Positions 26,315-34,389 of a DNA stretch of 64,000 nucleotides are shown in pieces. How positions within the stretch are numbered: the first letter of the stretch is position 1; every line of letters begins with the position of its first letter. Source of the DNA: Bin5 sp009843665. Lineage in GTDB: Bacteria > Chloroflexota > Anaerolineae > Caldilineales > Caldilineaceae. Location of the stretch: NCBI GenBank assembly GCA_965220285.1, contig OZ244818.1, positions 186,001 through 250,000 on the forward strand, in the 5' to 3' direction. The position numbers were made by a program, and so were the translations under genes. Below the pieces are notes generated by a model. It made no database searches, was not told where the DNA came from, and saw nothing but the letters and a program-made list of their open reading frames with translations.

Positions 26315-26667
26315 GGTTTCTCGTCGACCGATGTGCTGGTCGCCGTTTGGCGGAATGGCTTAGAAAGGAGGGGCACGACACCCTCGAAGCAAGACTGCTG
26401 GGGCCAGATCCTGGAGACCGGGCACTGCTGGTGCGTGCAGAGGCGGAGAACCGAATTCTGATTACGATTGACACTGACTTTGGCGAACTCATATACCTGG
26501 ATTGGGTTTCCCATGCGGGTCTCGTGCGGCTTCCAGACGTTTCGGCTGAACAGCGCATAGAATTGCTAGGCCAAGTGATCGAACACCATTGGCAAGCATT
26601 GGAAGCGCGAGCAGTGGTAACGGTTCGAGGAGACAGAATACGAGTATCTTCGCCACCGAGGGGCTAG
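26311..26667 (+). CDS. DUF5615 PIN-like putative toxin nuclease
   Basis: A 118-aa protein from a GTG that overlaps the DUF433 stop. The N-terminal RFLVDRCAGRRLAEWLRKEGHD supplies the first acidic residue, and ITIDTDFGELIYL supplies the second Asp pair of the PIN-like fold. Proteins of this group are predicted metal-dependent RNases held by DUF433 partners. The VDRCAG form, rather than the commoner DENL, is a known variant. A tRNA-Arg gene lies about 310 bp away on the other strand. Confidence 0.87.
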   Translation: MRFLVDRCAGRRLAEWLRKEGHDTLEARLLGPDPGDRALLVRAEAENRILITIDTDFGELIYLDWVSHAGLVRLPDVSAEQRIELLGQVIEHHWQALEARAVVTVRGDRIRVSSPPRG

Positions 26668-26980
26668 AGCGGTCCCTGAAATTTAAGGCAAACAGAGGGC
26701 AGATTTAGTCTTGGCGACCCAGTAAAGAACGCTGAACTGTCGCGATGTCTGTAGGAGTGGGTAAATTGATCTCGCAACTGGCCAGACACAGGTTGCCACA
26801 GATGAGTCACCCGACCGATTGCGATGGGCAGCGCCACCATGTCCAAAAGGTCACTGGCGATGCTGTCTTTTTTGGAGTCAGGTGGTTGAGTTCCGGCGCG
26901 CAAGGAGGGGCTGGGTAACATGCAATAGGACTCACGCTTCGGCGGTCTACCGCAGAGCAAGTGTCACCTAGCTTTTGAGG
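26668..26980. other. Gene-free stretch between the TA pair and tRNA-Arg
   Basis: About 310 bp without a credible gene. A 98-codon frame on the minus strand has no family features or ribosome-binding site and is treated as chance. No direct repeat of the tRNA 3' end (attachment-site scar) was seen in this stretch. Confidence 0.4.
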
Positions 26981-27053
26981 CACCCCCTGTAGGAGTCGAA
27001 CCTACGACCGACGGATTAGAAGTCCGTTGCTCTATCCTCTGAGCTAAGGGGGC
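26981..27053 (-). tRNA. tRNA-Arg, anticodon TCT
   Basis: The complement folds into a complete cloverleaf of 73 nt. The acceptor stem GCCCCCT/AGGGGGT has one G-T closing pair, then a D arm (GCTC...GAGC), the anticodon stem ACGGA/TCCGT with loop CTTCTAA (anticodon TCT), a TpsiC arm GTAGG-TTCGACT-CCTAC, and discriminator G. The 3' CCA is not encoded. It reads AGA codons. Confidence 0.95.
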
Positions 27054-27163
27054 GGATTGGTATTTCGCCGATGCTGGACCATTTTACAAGATTTTGCGCC
27101 GGCACGAAAATTCAGGCAGGAAATTGAGCGGAGGCCGGCGAGGTTGACATTGAAATTGAGGGA

Positions 27164-28213
27164 CTAGATCCCGGCACAGGATTCGGGCAGGCCATTATCA
27201 GATTCTTCGGATTGCTCGTTGTTTCCGCCGCCCTCCTCGTTGGCGTCAGCTGTCTCGTCATTGCCCAAGAGCGGCATGTTTGCGGGTCGTTGGAGCAGAT
27301 TTCCCATGCGGACGCGGGCTATGACTGCCAGTTGAGGGTTACCGTCGGCTGCCAATTGGAAGGTTTCCTCGAAGAGGTCAACGGCGCAGACCGTGTTGCC
27401 TGTCACCTCGGCGACACTGGCGAGGAGGAAGTAGCCCTGGGGATCGGCATCATCCAGCCCAATCGCTTCGAAGCCGGCGTTTCGGGCATCCTCCACATCT
27501 CCAACCGAGAGCTGAACTGAGCCGAGAGACCACCAGTAGGCCACGAGCTTTCCGGGCGGCACCAGTGATTTTGCCTCGGCGAGAGCCTCCCGGGCGCGTT
27601 CATCCTGGCCCAGTTTGCTACGAATGACACCTTCCCAGATCAGAAGTTCCGCGTCAGGTCTGGTCAGTTGAGACATTGCCTCTTCGATCACGACCAAGGC
27701 CTCCTCCCAACGACCTTCAAAAGCGAGCTGCTGTAGAGTGGAGATGGCTTCCGAGGCGACGACGGTGTTGGGGTCCGGAGGGAAGACGAAAGTAAGCAGC
27801 ACCCAGACCACCACCAGCAATGCGACGACAGTTCCGAGCGTGATGCCCAGCCTGCGAAGCAGACGGCGGCGGGACTCGGCTACTACGGCGTCGAGGTGCC
27901 ACCAGAAACCTTCGGCCGGCGGATTGGCCTGGCGCAGGTTATCCAGTCCGCCGGCTACGTCGATAACGCGTACGATGCGGCCTGCTTCGCGGCGCAACTT
28001 GCTATGCAGGCTGGCCCAACGCGTATACTCGGGGCGCAGGTCAAGACCGTAGGACTCCAACTCAAGGAACCGCTCTTCGATGCGATCCAACAGCTGGAGG
28101 AACTGTTCAACGTTGTCGCGGCGAAGCTGAACGATCATCTTTTCAGCTTCGCCCAGGTCTTCACGCAGACTGACGGCAAGGCTCTGGCGTTCTTCGCGAA
28201 CGGAATAAGCCAC
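27164..28213 (-). CDS. Membrane-anchored TPR-like protein of unknown function
   Basis: A 349-aa protein. Residues 1-115 are helical and highly charged, likely coiled coil (LREDLGEAEKMIVQLRRD). A single membrane segment lies near 122-142 (LGTVVALLVVVWVLLTFVF). Residues 155-300 form three or four TPR-like helix pairs (AFEGRWEEALVVIEEA, GQDERAREALAEAKSL). The tail is acidic and Asn/Glu-rich. The GTG start shares one base with the stop (TAG) of the preceding MBL-fold gene, so they are coupled. A scaffolding role is plausible; no enzymatic motif is seen. Confidence 0.7.
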   Translation of the reverse strand: MAYSVREERQSLAVSLREDLGEAEKMIVQLRRDNVEQFLQLLDRIEERFLELESYGLDLRPEYTRWASLHSKLRREAGRIVRVIDVAGGLDNLRQANPPAEGFWWHLDAVVAESRRRLLRRLGITLGTVVALLVVVWVLLTFVFPPDPNTVVASEAISTLQQLAFEGRWEEALVVIEEAMSQLTRPDAELLIWEGVIRSKLGQDERAREALAEAKSLVPPGKLVAYWWSLGSVQLSVGDVEDARNAGFEAIGLDDADPQGYFLLASVAEVTGNTVCAVDLFEETFQLAADGNPQLAVIARVRMGNLLQRPANMPLLGNDETADANEEGGGNNEQSEESDNGLPESCAGI

Positions 28214-29232
28214 TACTGACTGGCTCCCACAGCAACAGGTGTTGGAATCAGGTTGGCTTCGGCCTGGGGCTCGTGAATTGCATGTTCTGCGGCAGGCGGC
28301 GGCGTGCCGTTACCCGACTCCACTCCGGCCAACTCTTCTTCCCGCTGTATTTCGCGGTATACGCGATTGATGCCTGACTTTATCTGGCTCTCGATTTTGG
28401 CTTTACGTTCGAGGGGGACAGGGAAAAGCTCCAACATTTCGCCGACCAATCCGCTTTTCGCTTCATTCTTGGTCTTTCCTGCCCGGTAGTAGTCGCGGAC
28501 CCGCTCGCGTTTGAAAAGGATGTACTCTTCAACTCTGTATGTGTCGTCGGGCTGACATACGGGGCCGTGACCCGGGACCAACCTCTCGGCGCCCAAGGTA
28601 CGAATGGTACGCAGTGCTTCGATCCACTCGAGAGAGTCGGCCTGAGCCATGTAGGGGTGCTGGTCCACCCAAAGGATGTCGCCGACGAAGGCGATCTTTT
28701 CTTCCGGCAGCCAGGCAAAGCTGGTGGCGGGCGTATGGCCACCGGCATAGATCAGATGGATTTCACGTCCTCCGTATTTAAGGCAAGCGCTGTCGGTGAA
28801 GGTAACGTCGGGGAGGATGATTTCAATGTTGGTCAGCTGTGCCTGGATTTCCGGTTCTCGTTTGAAGCTGTTGTAGACACGCTCCTTAAAGTTTTCGGTG
28901 TAACCGGACATCTCCTTATATGCGCGCTCGTGGGCGATAACTGTTGTAGGCAGGAAGTACTGGTTGCCCAAGGCATGGCCGCGATGGTGATCGGTGTTGA
29001 ACACGTAGAGTATAGGCAGGTCAGGGGCCTCAGCTTCTATCTGTTCGCGCCAGTCTTTGGCCTGTTTGGGGATCAAGGGTGTATCGATGAGGATCAGGCC
29101 CTCGTCGGTGACGACGAATCCGGGAGTACAGCCTCTATAGACTGTGTTAATGAAGAGACCCGGCGCGATCTCCTGTCTCTCCCCCAGTCCCGTCACCCCA
29201 ATTCTGTATGAAGTTCTTCGTCTGGCTGCCAT
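28213..29232 (-). CDS. MBL-fold metallo-hydrolase with altered metal motif
   Basis: A 339-aa metallo-beta-lactamase-fold protein. The fold blocks are present: LILIDTPLIP strand, VFNTDHHRGHALGN, YAGGHTPATS, FVGDILWVDQHPY and LVPGHGPVCQPDD. The main motif reads T-D-H-H-R-G-H instead of T-H-x-H-x-D-H, so the first His and the Asp of the usual dinuclear site are missing, while the later GGHTP, GD and GHG ligands remain. It may bind one metal or use a rearranged site. A Pro/Glu-rich tail of about 45 residues follows. It is translationally coupled to the TPR membrane protein. Confidence 0.82.
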   Translation of the reverse strand: MAARRRTSYRIGVTGLGERQEIAPGLFINTVYRGCTPGFVVTDEGLILIDTPLIPKQAKDWREQIEAEAPDLPILYVFNTDHHRGHALGNQYFLPTTVIAHERAYKEMSGYTENFKERVYNSFKREPEIQAQLTNIEIILPDVTFTDSACLKYGGREIHLIYAGGHTPATSFAWLPEEKIAFVGDILWVDQHPYMAQADSLEWIEALRTIRTLGAERLVPGHGPVCQPDDTYRVEEYILFKRERVRDYYRAGKTKNEAKSGLVGEMLELFPVPLERKAKIESQIKSGINRVYREIQREEELAGVESGNGTPPPAAEHAIHEPQAEANLIPTPVAVGASQ

Positions 29233-29547
29233 GATTGAAACCTCTCGTCCAAGTGAACTATTGCGCCGTTGAATTTATTGCGACGACATTCAGCATCGAA
29301 GTCGTTGAGCCAATCACGGACCTGATTGTAGTCTGATAGTCTACATTTTCAGGGCTTGATCTGTCAAAGCGCGCGGGATATTGGCGTGCAGTTCAATATT
29401 GGGGCGAGAAAGGTCAGGTGAGGGAATCGTGCCAGTGGTGGCTGAAATTGCTTGCCGTCCATCGACCAGGTGGCAGATGGGCAGGTACAGGGCCTGACCT
29501 ACGGGAGGGGGACGGGGTGAAGCACGGCCGCCGCGGGCGGACACCGT

Positions 29548-29682
29548 CACATTGCCCTCATTCTCACTGCGGCGCGAGAAGGGCCGGGGGCGTTGCGGGG
29601 GCGGAGCCCCCGCACAAGGGAGGGCCGAATAGGCCCGACCGCCCAGAACTGCAGTTGTCAGTGGTCAGTTGTCAGTGGTCAG
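29548..29682 (+). repeat. Dispersed double-hairpin repeat, copy 2 (shorter)
   Basis: The core 29590-29682 matches copies 1 and 3 almost base for base: GCGTTGCGGGGGCGGAGCCC..., then ACAAGGGAGGGCCGAATAG..., then CAGTNGT units. The preceding segment (ACATTGCCCTC...GCGGCGCGAG) corresponds to the middle of the longer copies but is diverged. Same orientation as the other two copies. Confidence 0.8.
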
Positions 29683-29817
29683 AGACTATGCAATCCCTGC
29701 CTCAGATTTGAACTCGGAGTGACTGCGGCTCCGCTGCTGCCAGAGGTAAGGGATAACCGCCCCCAGATTGGGGATGCACCCATGCTGAAAGACGAGGTAC
29801 GAAAATAGCTTGCTACA

Positions 29818-29826
29818 TGCTATAAT
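29818..29826 (+). promoter_or_regulatory. Extended -10 promoter element for the PFK gene
   Basis: TG-C-TATAAT is a perfect -10 hexamer with the extended TGn motif, about 70 bp before the PFK start codon. No good -35 is found 17 bp upstream, which is consistent with extended -10 promoters. Confidence 0.5.
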
Positions 29827-29897
29827 CTTGGTGAAATTGATGGCGCCACTGCGGAAGAGCGCAGGGCGGCAGTTTTGCCGCAAGAGGAGGGCGGCAC

Positions 29898-32177
29898 ATG
29901 GCAAAGACAGTTCGTCTTGGGGTCCTCACCAGCGGAGGCGACGCGCAGGGCATGAATGCGGCTGTACGTTCGGCGGTGCGCGCGGCGTTGGAGAGGAGGG
30001 CGGAAGTATACGGGATTTTCGAAGGGTTTCAGGGGATGATTGAGGGCGGAAGCCTGATACGGCCCTTCAACTGGGACTCGGTGGGAGGCGTGCTGCAGCA
30101 GGGTGGAACCCTATTAGGGACGGCCAGAAGCCCGGGTTTTCTCGAAAGGGAAGGGCGAAAAGAGGCGGTCTACAATCTGCTTCTGCAAGGCATCAATCGA
30201 TTGATCGTGATCGGCGGCGACGGCAGCTTGACCGGCGCGCAGGTCCTGAGGGAGGAGTGGAGCTCGCTGGTGGAGGAGCTGGCCGACGAGGGGCGCCTGG
30301 AGCCTTCGGTCAAGGAAGAATACGGATTTCTTGCAGTCGCGGGTCTGGTCGGTTCGATCGACAATGACATGTTCGGAACGGACCATTCGATCGGAACGGA
30401 CTCCGCGTTGCACCGCATCACCGAAGCGCTTGACGCGATCACGAGCACGGCTGCCAGTCACCAACGCACTTTTGTGGTGGAGGTGATGGGTCATCATTGC
30501 GGCCATCTGGCGCTGATGGGCGCGCTGGCTTCGGGGGCGGATTTCGCGCTGATTCCGGAGAGCCCGCCGAACCTGGATGCGTGGGAAGAGAGGATGTGCT
30601 CGATACTACGCCAAGGCCGAGAGATGGGCCGAAGGGACAGTATCGTGGTGGTTGCAGAGGGGGCACAGGACCGTCACGGCAACCCGATCTCCAGCGGTTA
30701 TGTAGAAGAGGTGTTGACCAAGTATCTGGGCGAGGAGGCACGGGTAACGGTTCTCGGTCATGTGCAACGCGGCGGATCTCCCAGCGCCTCCGACCGGGTC
30801 ATGGCGACGTTGCTGGGGGCGGCGGCAGCGGAAACGGTCCTGAAGGCCGGACCAAGCGATGAAGCAGTACTGATTGGAATAGAGAACAACAAGATTGTTC
30901 ACAGTTCGCTGGCGGAGTGCGTGGACCAGACGCTGAAAGTTGGCAGATGTATCCACGAATGCATGTTTGATGAGGCGATGGAGTACCGGGGCAAGGCCTA
31001 CAAGGACTCCTTCCGCATTCTGCGAACGCTGATTCGCGCCAACCCGCGACCGCCGCAACCGAATAAGCGACGACTGCGGGTTGCGGTCATGACGGGCGGG
31101 GCGCCGGCGCCGGGAATGAACGCTGCGACGCGTGCGGTCGTTCGCATGTTGGAGGACAACGGCCATATTCCGCTGGGTATCAAGTGGGGATTCCGGGGCC
31201 TGATAGACGACGACATCCAAGAGATGAACTGGATGACAGTCAACGGCTGGGCGCCGACCGGCGGGTCGGAGTTGGGGAGCAGCCGCAAGACGCCGGAGGG
31301 TGCGGAGCTGTACGCGGCGGCACAGGTGCTCGAGAAACGTCAGGTGGATGCGATCGTGATGATTGGGGGGTGGGCCGGGTATCATGCTGCACACAAATTA
31401 TACGAAGAGCGGCATAACTTCCCGGCGTTTGACATCCCCATAATCTGCATTCCTGCCAGCATCAACAATAACCTGCCAGGCTCGGAGCTGAGTATCGGCG
31501 CGGACACGGCCCTTAACAGCATCGTGGAAGTGGTAGACAAGATAAAGCAGTCCGCTGTGGCCCTGAACCGGTGTTTCATCGTCGAAGTGATGGGGCGATT
31601 CTGCGGGTATCTGGCCCTGATGAGTGCGATCGCCACGGGCGCCGAACGCGTTTATCTGCACGAGGAGGGAATAACGCTCAAGGATCTCGAGCGAGACATC
31701 GAGCTCCTGAAGCAGGGATTTCAGCAGGGCAAGCGTTTGGGGCTTATGATACGGAACGAAGCTGCCAACTCCTTCTATACAACTTCCTTCATTTCCGCTC
31801 TGTTTGAAGAAGAGGGGGGCGACCTTTTCGAGGTGCGCCAGTCCATTCTGGGGCACCTGCAGCAAGGCGGCAACCCGTCCCCGTTCGACCGCATCCTGGC
31901 CGCGCGTCTTGCCTGGGAAGCTGTTCGAATCATTGAAGAAGTGGCGAGCCGCCCGGGAGCACGCCGTTTTGCGGATGTAGGTGCTGTCTGTTTAGGGATT
32001 GAGGAGGGCGACGTAACCTCCACCCCGCTTTACCGGATTCCCAGGCTGATGGACGAGGTTCATCAGAGGCCGCTTGAGCAGTGGTGGATGGAGTTGCGTC
32101 CTCTGGCGCGCATGCTGGCCCAGCCCGGGCCGGGGTTTTTCGAACAGTCGGCTCTAGGCCAGGCCGAACCGACCTGA
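29898..32177 (+). CDS. Tandem (two-domain) 6-phosphofructokinase, eukaryote-like layout
   Basis: A 759-aa protein made of two PFK domains. Domain 1 (about 1-380) keeps the ATP and catalytic motifs: TSGGDAQGMN (11-20), IGGDGSLTG (105-113), GSIDNDMFGTDHSIGTDSAL (D155 catalytic), MGHHCG and HVQRGGSPSASDR. Domain 2 (about 390-750) is degenerate: GGWAG replaces GGDGS, and SINNN (521-525) replaces the catalytic TIDND, while the sugar-site VEVMGRFCG and HLQQGGNPSPFDR are kept. A catalytic N-half plus regulatory C-half is the arrangement of animal and fungal PFK, and the motif wording is close to it. Typical bacterial PFK is about 320 aa. AGGAGG lies 8 bp before the ATG. Confidence 0.93.
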   Translation: MAKTVRLGVLTSGGDAQGMNAAVRSAVRAALERRAEVYGIFEGFQGMIEGGSLIRPFNWDSVGGVLQQGGTLLGTARSPGFLEREGRKEAVYNLLLQGINRLIVIGGDGSLTGAQVLREEWSSLVEELADEGRLEPSVKEEYGFLAVAGLVGSIDNDMFGTDHSIGTDSALHRITEALDAITSTAASHQRTFVVEVMGHHCGHLALMGALASGADFALIPESPPNLDAWEERMCSILRQGREMGRRDSIVVVAEGAQDRHGNPISSGYVEEVLTKYLGEEARVTVLGHVQRGGSPSASDRVMATLLGAAAAETVLKAGPSDEAVLIGIENNKIVHSSLAECVDQTLKVGRCIHECMFDEAMEYRGKAYKDSFRILRTLIRANPRPPQPNKRRLRVAVMTGGAPAPGMNAATRAVVRMLEDNGHIPLGIKWGFRGLIDDDIQEMNWMTVNGWAPTGGSELGSSRKTPEGAELYAAAQVLEKRQVDAIVMIGGWAGYHAAHKLYEERHNFPAFDIPIICIPASINNNLPGSELSIGADTALNSIVEVVDKIKQSAVALNRCFIVEVMGRFCGYLALMSAIATGAERVYLHEEGITLKDLERDIELLKQGFQQGKRLGLMIRNEAANSFYTTSFISALFEEEGGDLFEVRQSILGHLQQGGNPSPFDRILAARLAWEAVRIIEEVASRPGARRFADVGAVCLGIEEGDVTSTPLYRIPRLMDEVHQRPLEQWWMELRPLARMLAQPGPGFFEQSALGQAEPT

Positions 32178-32186
32178 GGGAGAGAA

Positions 32187-32825
32187 GTGGAGCGGAGCTC
32201 GGTGACAGATTATCGCAGTGTCTCTGCCGAACTCAGGCGCGCTTACGATGCGAAAGCCGAACAGCGGGATGCGAACCCTGTCCAGGAATGGAAGGTGGCG
32301 CTGTGGACCCAGTTTTTGCGCGGTTTGCAGGCCGAAGGTATGACGTCACTTCTGGAGATCGGGGCCGGTCCGGGGCAGGCAGGGCGCTTCTTCAAGGATG
32401 GGGGAATGAAGGTGGTGTGCACAGATCTTTCTCCGGAGATGGTGCGACTGTGCCGGGAGAAGGGGCTGGAAGCGTACGAGATGGATTTCCTGCGACTGGC
32501 GTTTCCGGACGGCCATTTTGACGGCCTGTTCGCCCAGAACTGTCTCCTGCACGTGCCGAAGGCTGACTTCGCGGACGTGCTGCAAGAAATCCGGAGGGTC
32601 GTGAAGCCTGGAGGGCTGATATACATCGTCATGCACGGAGGTCGAAGCTTTGAAGGCGTACGGGAAGAGGACTTCTATGAGCCCAAACGCTTCTATGCAC
32701 TTTACGCTGATGACGAACTGCAACTGATCCTGGAACGCTTATTCGAGGTACTTTCCTTTGAGGTGATAGGGCGAGAAGGGTCAAGCGCTGACAGTTTTCA
32801 GGCGATCTCACTTCGAAATCATTGA
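32187..32825 (+). CDS. Class I SAM-dependent methyltransferase
   Basis: A 212-aa methyltransferase (Methyltransf_11-like). The SAM-binding motif LLEIGAGPGQAG is near residues 53-64, the acidic residue after strand 2 is in VCTDLSPEMV, and the post-motif LFAQNCLLHVPKADF and VVKPGGLIYIVMHGG follow. The GTG at 32187 is preceded by GAGGGAGA; another GTG five codons on is possible. It follows the PFK stop by 9 bp, so both are likely on one transcript. The methyl acceptor is unknown. Confidence 0.87.
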   Translation: MERSSVTDYRSVSAELRRAYDAKAEQRDANPVQEWKVALWTQFLRGLQAEGMTSLLEIGAGPGQAGRFFKDGGMKVVCTDLSPEMVRLCREKGLEAYEMDFLRLAFPDGHFDGLFAQNCLLHVPKADFADVLQEIRRVVKPGGLIYIVMHGGRSFEGVREEDFYEPKRFYALYADDELQLILERLFEVLSFEVIGREGSSADSFQAISLRNH

Positions 32826-32847
32826 TAGAAATCGGGGTTCAGGAACG

Positions 32848-33282
32848 ATGACCGCCACTGTGTTGTTCCTGTGCACGGGAAACTATTACCGCAGCCGTTT
32901 TGCCGAGCATTTTTTCAACGAACAGGCCCGGGAAAGGCAACTGGCGTGGCAGGCGACCAGTCGCGGGCTGCAGCCAAGCCTGGAGAATCTGGGCTTCATG
33001 TCGAGGCACGCTCTGGACCGGCTGAACAGCCTTGGGATGGCGCCGCGCGAACCACTTCGACTGCCGAAGGACCTGCAGTCGTCAGACCTGATGACAGCTG
33101 AATTGATTATTGCAATGAATGAGGTGGAGCACCGGCCCCTGATGGCGGCGCGCTTTCCGGAATGGACGGAACGGATCCGCTACTGGAGTATCTGCGACCT
33201 CGATGTGGCGGACGCTGATTCCGGACTGTCCGCGATTGAGAGTGCGGTACTGGGGCTATTGGACGAACTCAGCGCACCTTGA
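32848..33282 (+). CDS. Low-molecular-weight protein tyrosine phosphatase-like protein
   Basis: A 144-aa protein with the LMW-PTP P-loop C-x5-R at its N-terminus (FLCTGNYYRSR, about 7-17), then FNEQARERQLAWQATSRG and LIIAMNEVEHRPLM matching the family. The usual DP motif bearing the general-acid Asp reads DLDVADADS here, so the acid may be shifted. It may dephosphorylate a small molecule or protein, or resemble arsenate reductase. It follows the methyltransferase by about 20 bp, and its 3' end overlaps the convergent oxidoreductase by 14 bp. Confidence 0.78.
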   Translation: MTATVLFLCTGNYYRSRFAEHFFNEQARERQLAWQATSRGLQPSLENLGFMSRHALDRLNSLGMAPREPLRLPKDLQSSDLMTAELIIAMNEVEHRPLMAARFPEWTERIRYWSICDLDVADADSGLSAIESAVLGLLDELSAP

Positions 33283-34249
33283 GCACTATTTTACCGATAT
33301 TCTCGTAGTCTCTCATGCGCTCGTGGGCGGCGTGGGCTTCGGCAACGGGCATCACTTTGTCAATCACCGGATGGATCGAGCCCTCCTCGATCTGCCCCCA
33401 AAACTGCTGCCGGAAACGCCGAATAATCTCAGCTTTTTCTTCTACGGGCCGGGCGCGAAGCACGGAGCCGATCAGGCGGGCGCGCTTGCCCATGAGCTGC
33501 CGGATGTCCACGGTTGCTTCTGAACCGCCCAGCGTGGCGATGAATACCAGGCGACCTCTCACCTTCAGCAGGCTGACATTGCGTTCCAGGTATTCGGCCC
33601 CTACCATGTCGAGAATAACATCGACACCTGCGCCATCGGTGTAATCCAGCGTCCGGGCGACGAAGTCTTCAGTCCGATAGTTTATGGCAAGATCTGCGCC
33701 CTGGTCCCGGCAGGTCTGCACTTTGTCGGGGCGTCCGGCGGTCGTGATGACGCGCCTTCCAGCACCCTTTGCCAGCTGAATTGCGGCAGTTCCAACCCCG
33801 CTGGCACCGCCGTGGATGAGGATGGTCTCACCGGCCTGGAAGCCGGCTTCCATGAAGATGTTGACGTAGGCGGTCAGGTAGACCTCGGGGAGGCAGGCTG
33901 ATTCTTCGAAGGACCAGCCTGGGGGAATTGGAATCAGGAGCCGCTGGTCGACGGCTACTTTCTCGGCATAACCGCCGCCAGCGAGGAGTGCGCAAGCCTG
34001 GTCGCCGACTTGCCAGCCCTCTACGCCCGGGCCAAGTTCGAGGATTTCTCCTGACATGTCCAACCCCATGATGTGAGGCGCTCCGGGGGGCGGAGGATAG
34101 TTTCCTTCAGCCTGTGACAGATCGGCGCGATTGAGCGTCGTTGCGTGGATGGAGACGAGGATTTCGCCTGGCTGGGGGAGAGGGTCTTCGACCTCCCGCC
34201 AGACGAGTTGATGACCTGATTGATTATGTTCGACTTCTATGGCGTGCAT
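33269..34249 (-). CDS. Quinone oxidoreductase-like zinc-independent MDR (PIG3/QOR type)
   Basis: From the ATG at 34249 (MHAIEVEHNQSGH; AAGGA 8 bp upstream) it has 326 residues, the typical PIG3 length. The catalytic-domain blocks TTLNRADLSQAEGNYPPPPGAP and GLDMSG are followed by the NADPH-binding Rossmann motif HGGASGVGTAAIQLAKG (about 140-160), then RDQGADLAINY and DMVGAEYLERN. The structural-zinc Cys cluster of alcohol dehydrogenases is absent. It should reduce quinones or enones with NADPH. The frame extends to 34387, but that part lacks similarity. Confidence 0.9.
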   Translation of the reverse strand: MHAIEVEHNQSGHQLVWREVEDPLPQPGEILVSIHATTLNRADLSQAEGNYPPPPGAPHIMGLDMSGEILELGPGVEGWQVGDQACALLAGGGYAEKVAVDQRLLIPIPPGWSFEESACLPEVYLTAYVNIFMEAGFQAGETILIHGGASGVGTAAIQLAKGAGRRVITTAGRPDKVQTCRDQGADLAINYRTEDFVARTLDYTDGAGVDVILDMVGAEYLERNVSLLKVRGRLVFIATLGGSEATVDIRQLMGKRARLIGSVLRARPVEEKAEIIRRFRQQFWGQIEEGSIHPVIDKVMPVAEAHAAHERMRDYENIGKIVLKVR

Positions 34250-34389
34250 GGATCCGTTCCTTCGTGATTGCCAACTGTGTCCTACCTGTTGGGATGGAAA
34301 ATGCTCAGACCATTTGGTTGGATGGGCCTGATGCCGGCTAATGGGACTGGCGGGGAAAAGTGGCTGTGAGGAGAATCCTCTGAGCACTG

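Larger units (their letters stand above)
29233..29897. other. Divergent intergenic region containing repeat copy 2 and the pfk promoter
   Basis: A 665-bp gap between the MBL gene and the PFK gene. Besides repeat copy 2 and an extended -10 site (both listed separately), no gene or tRNA was found. The 29341-29547 part is GC-rich without recognisable features, although some blocks may be a decayed left half of the repeat. Confidence 0.5.

Noticed and set aside
26664..26960. 98-codon minus-strand frame next to tRNA-Arg
   Set aside because: No ribosome-binding site, no recognisable domain, and the composition looks random. It was considered as a transposase remnant but no such motif is visible.
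29640..29685. CAGTGGT-type short repeats as a possible CRISPR array (also near 10520-10550 and 51961-51990)
   Set aside because: The units are about 7-8 bp with no spacers and no cas genes. They are the tail of the dispersed double-hairpin repeat.
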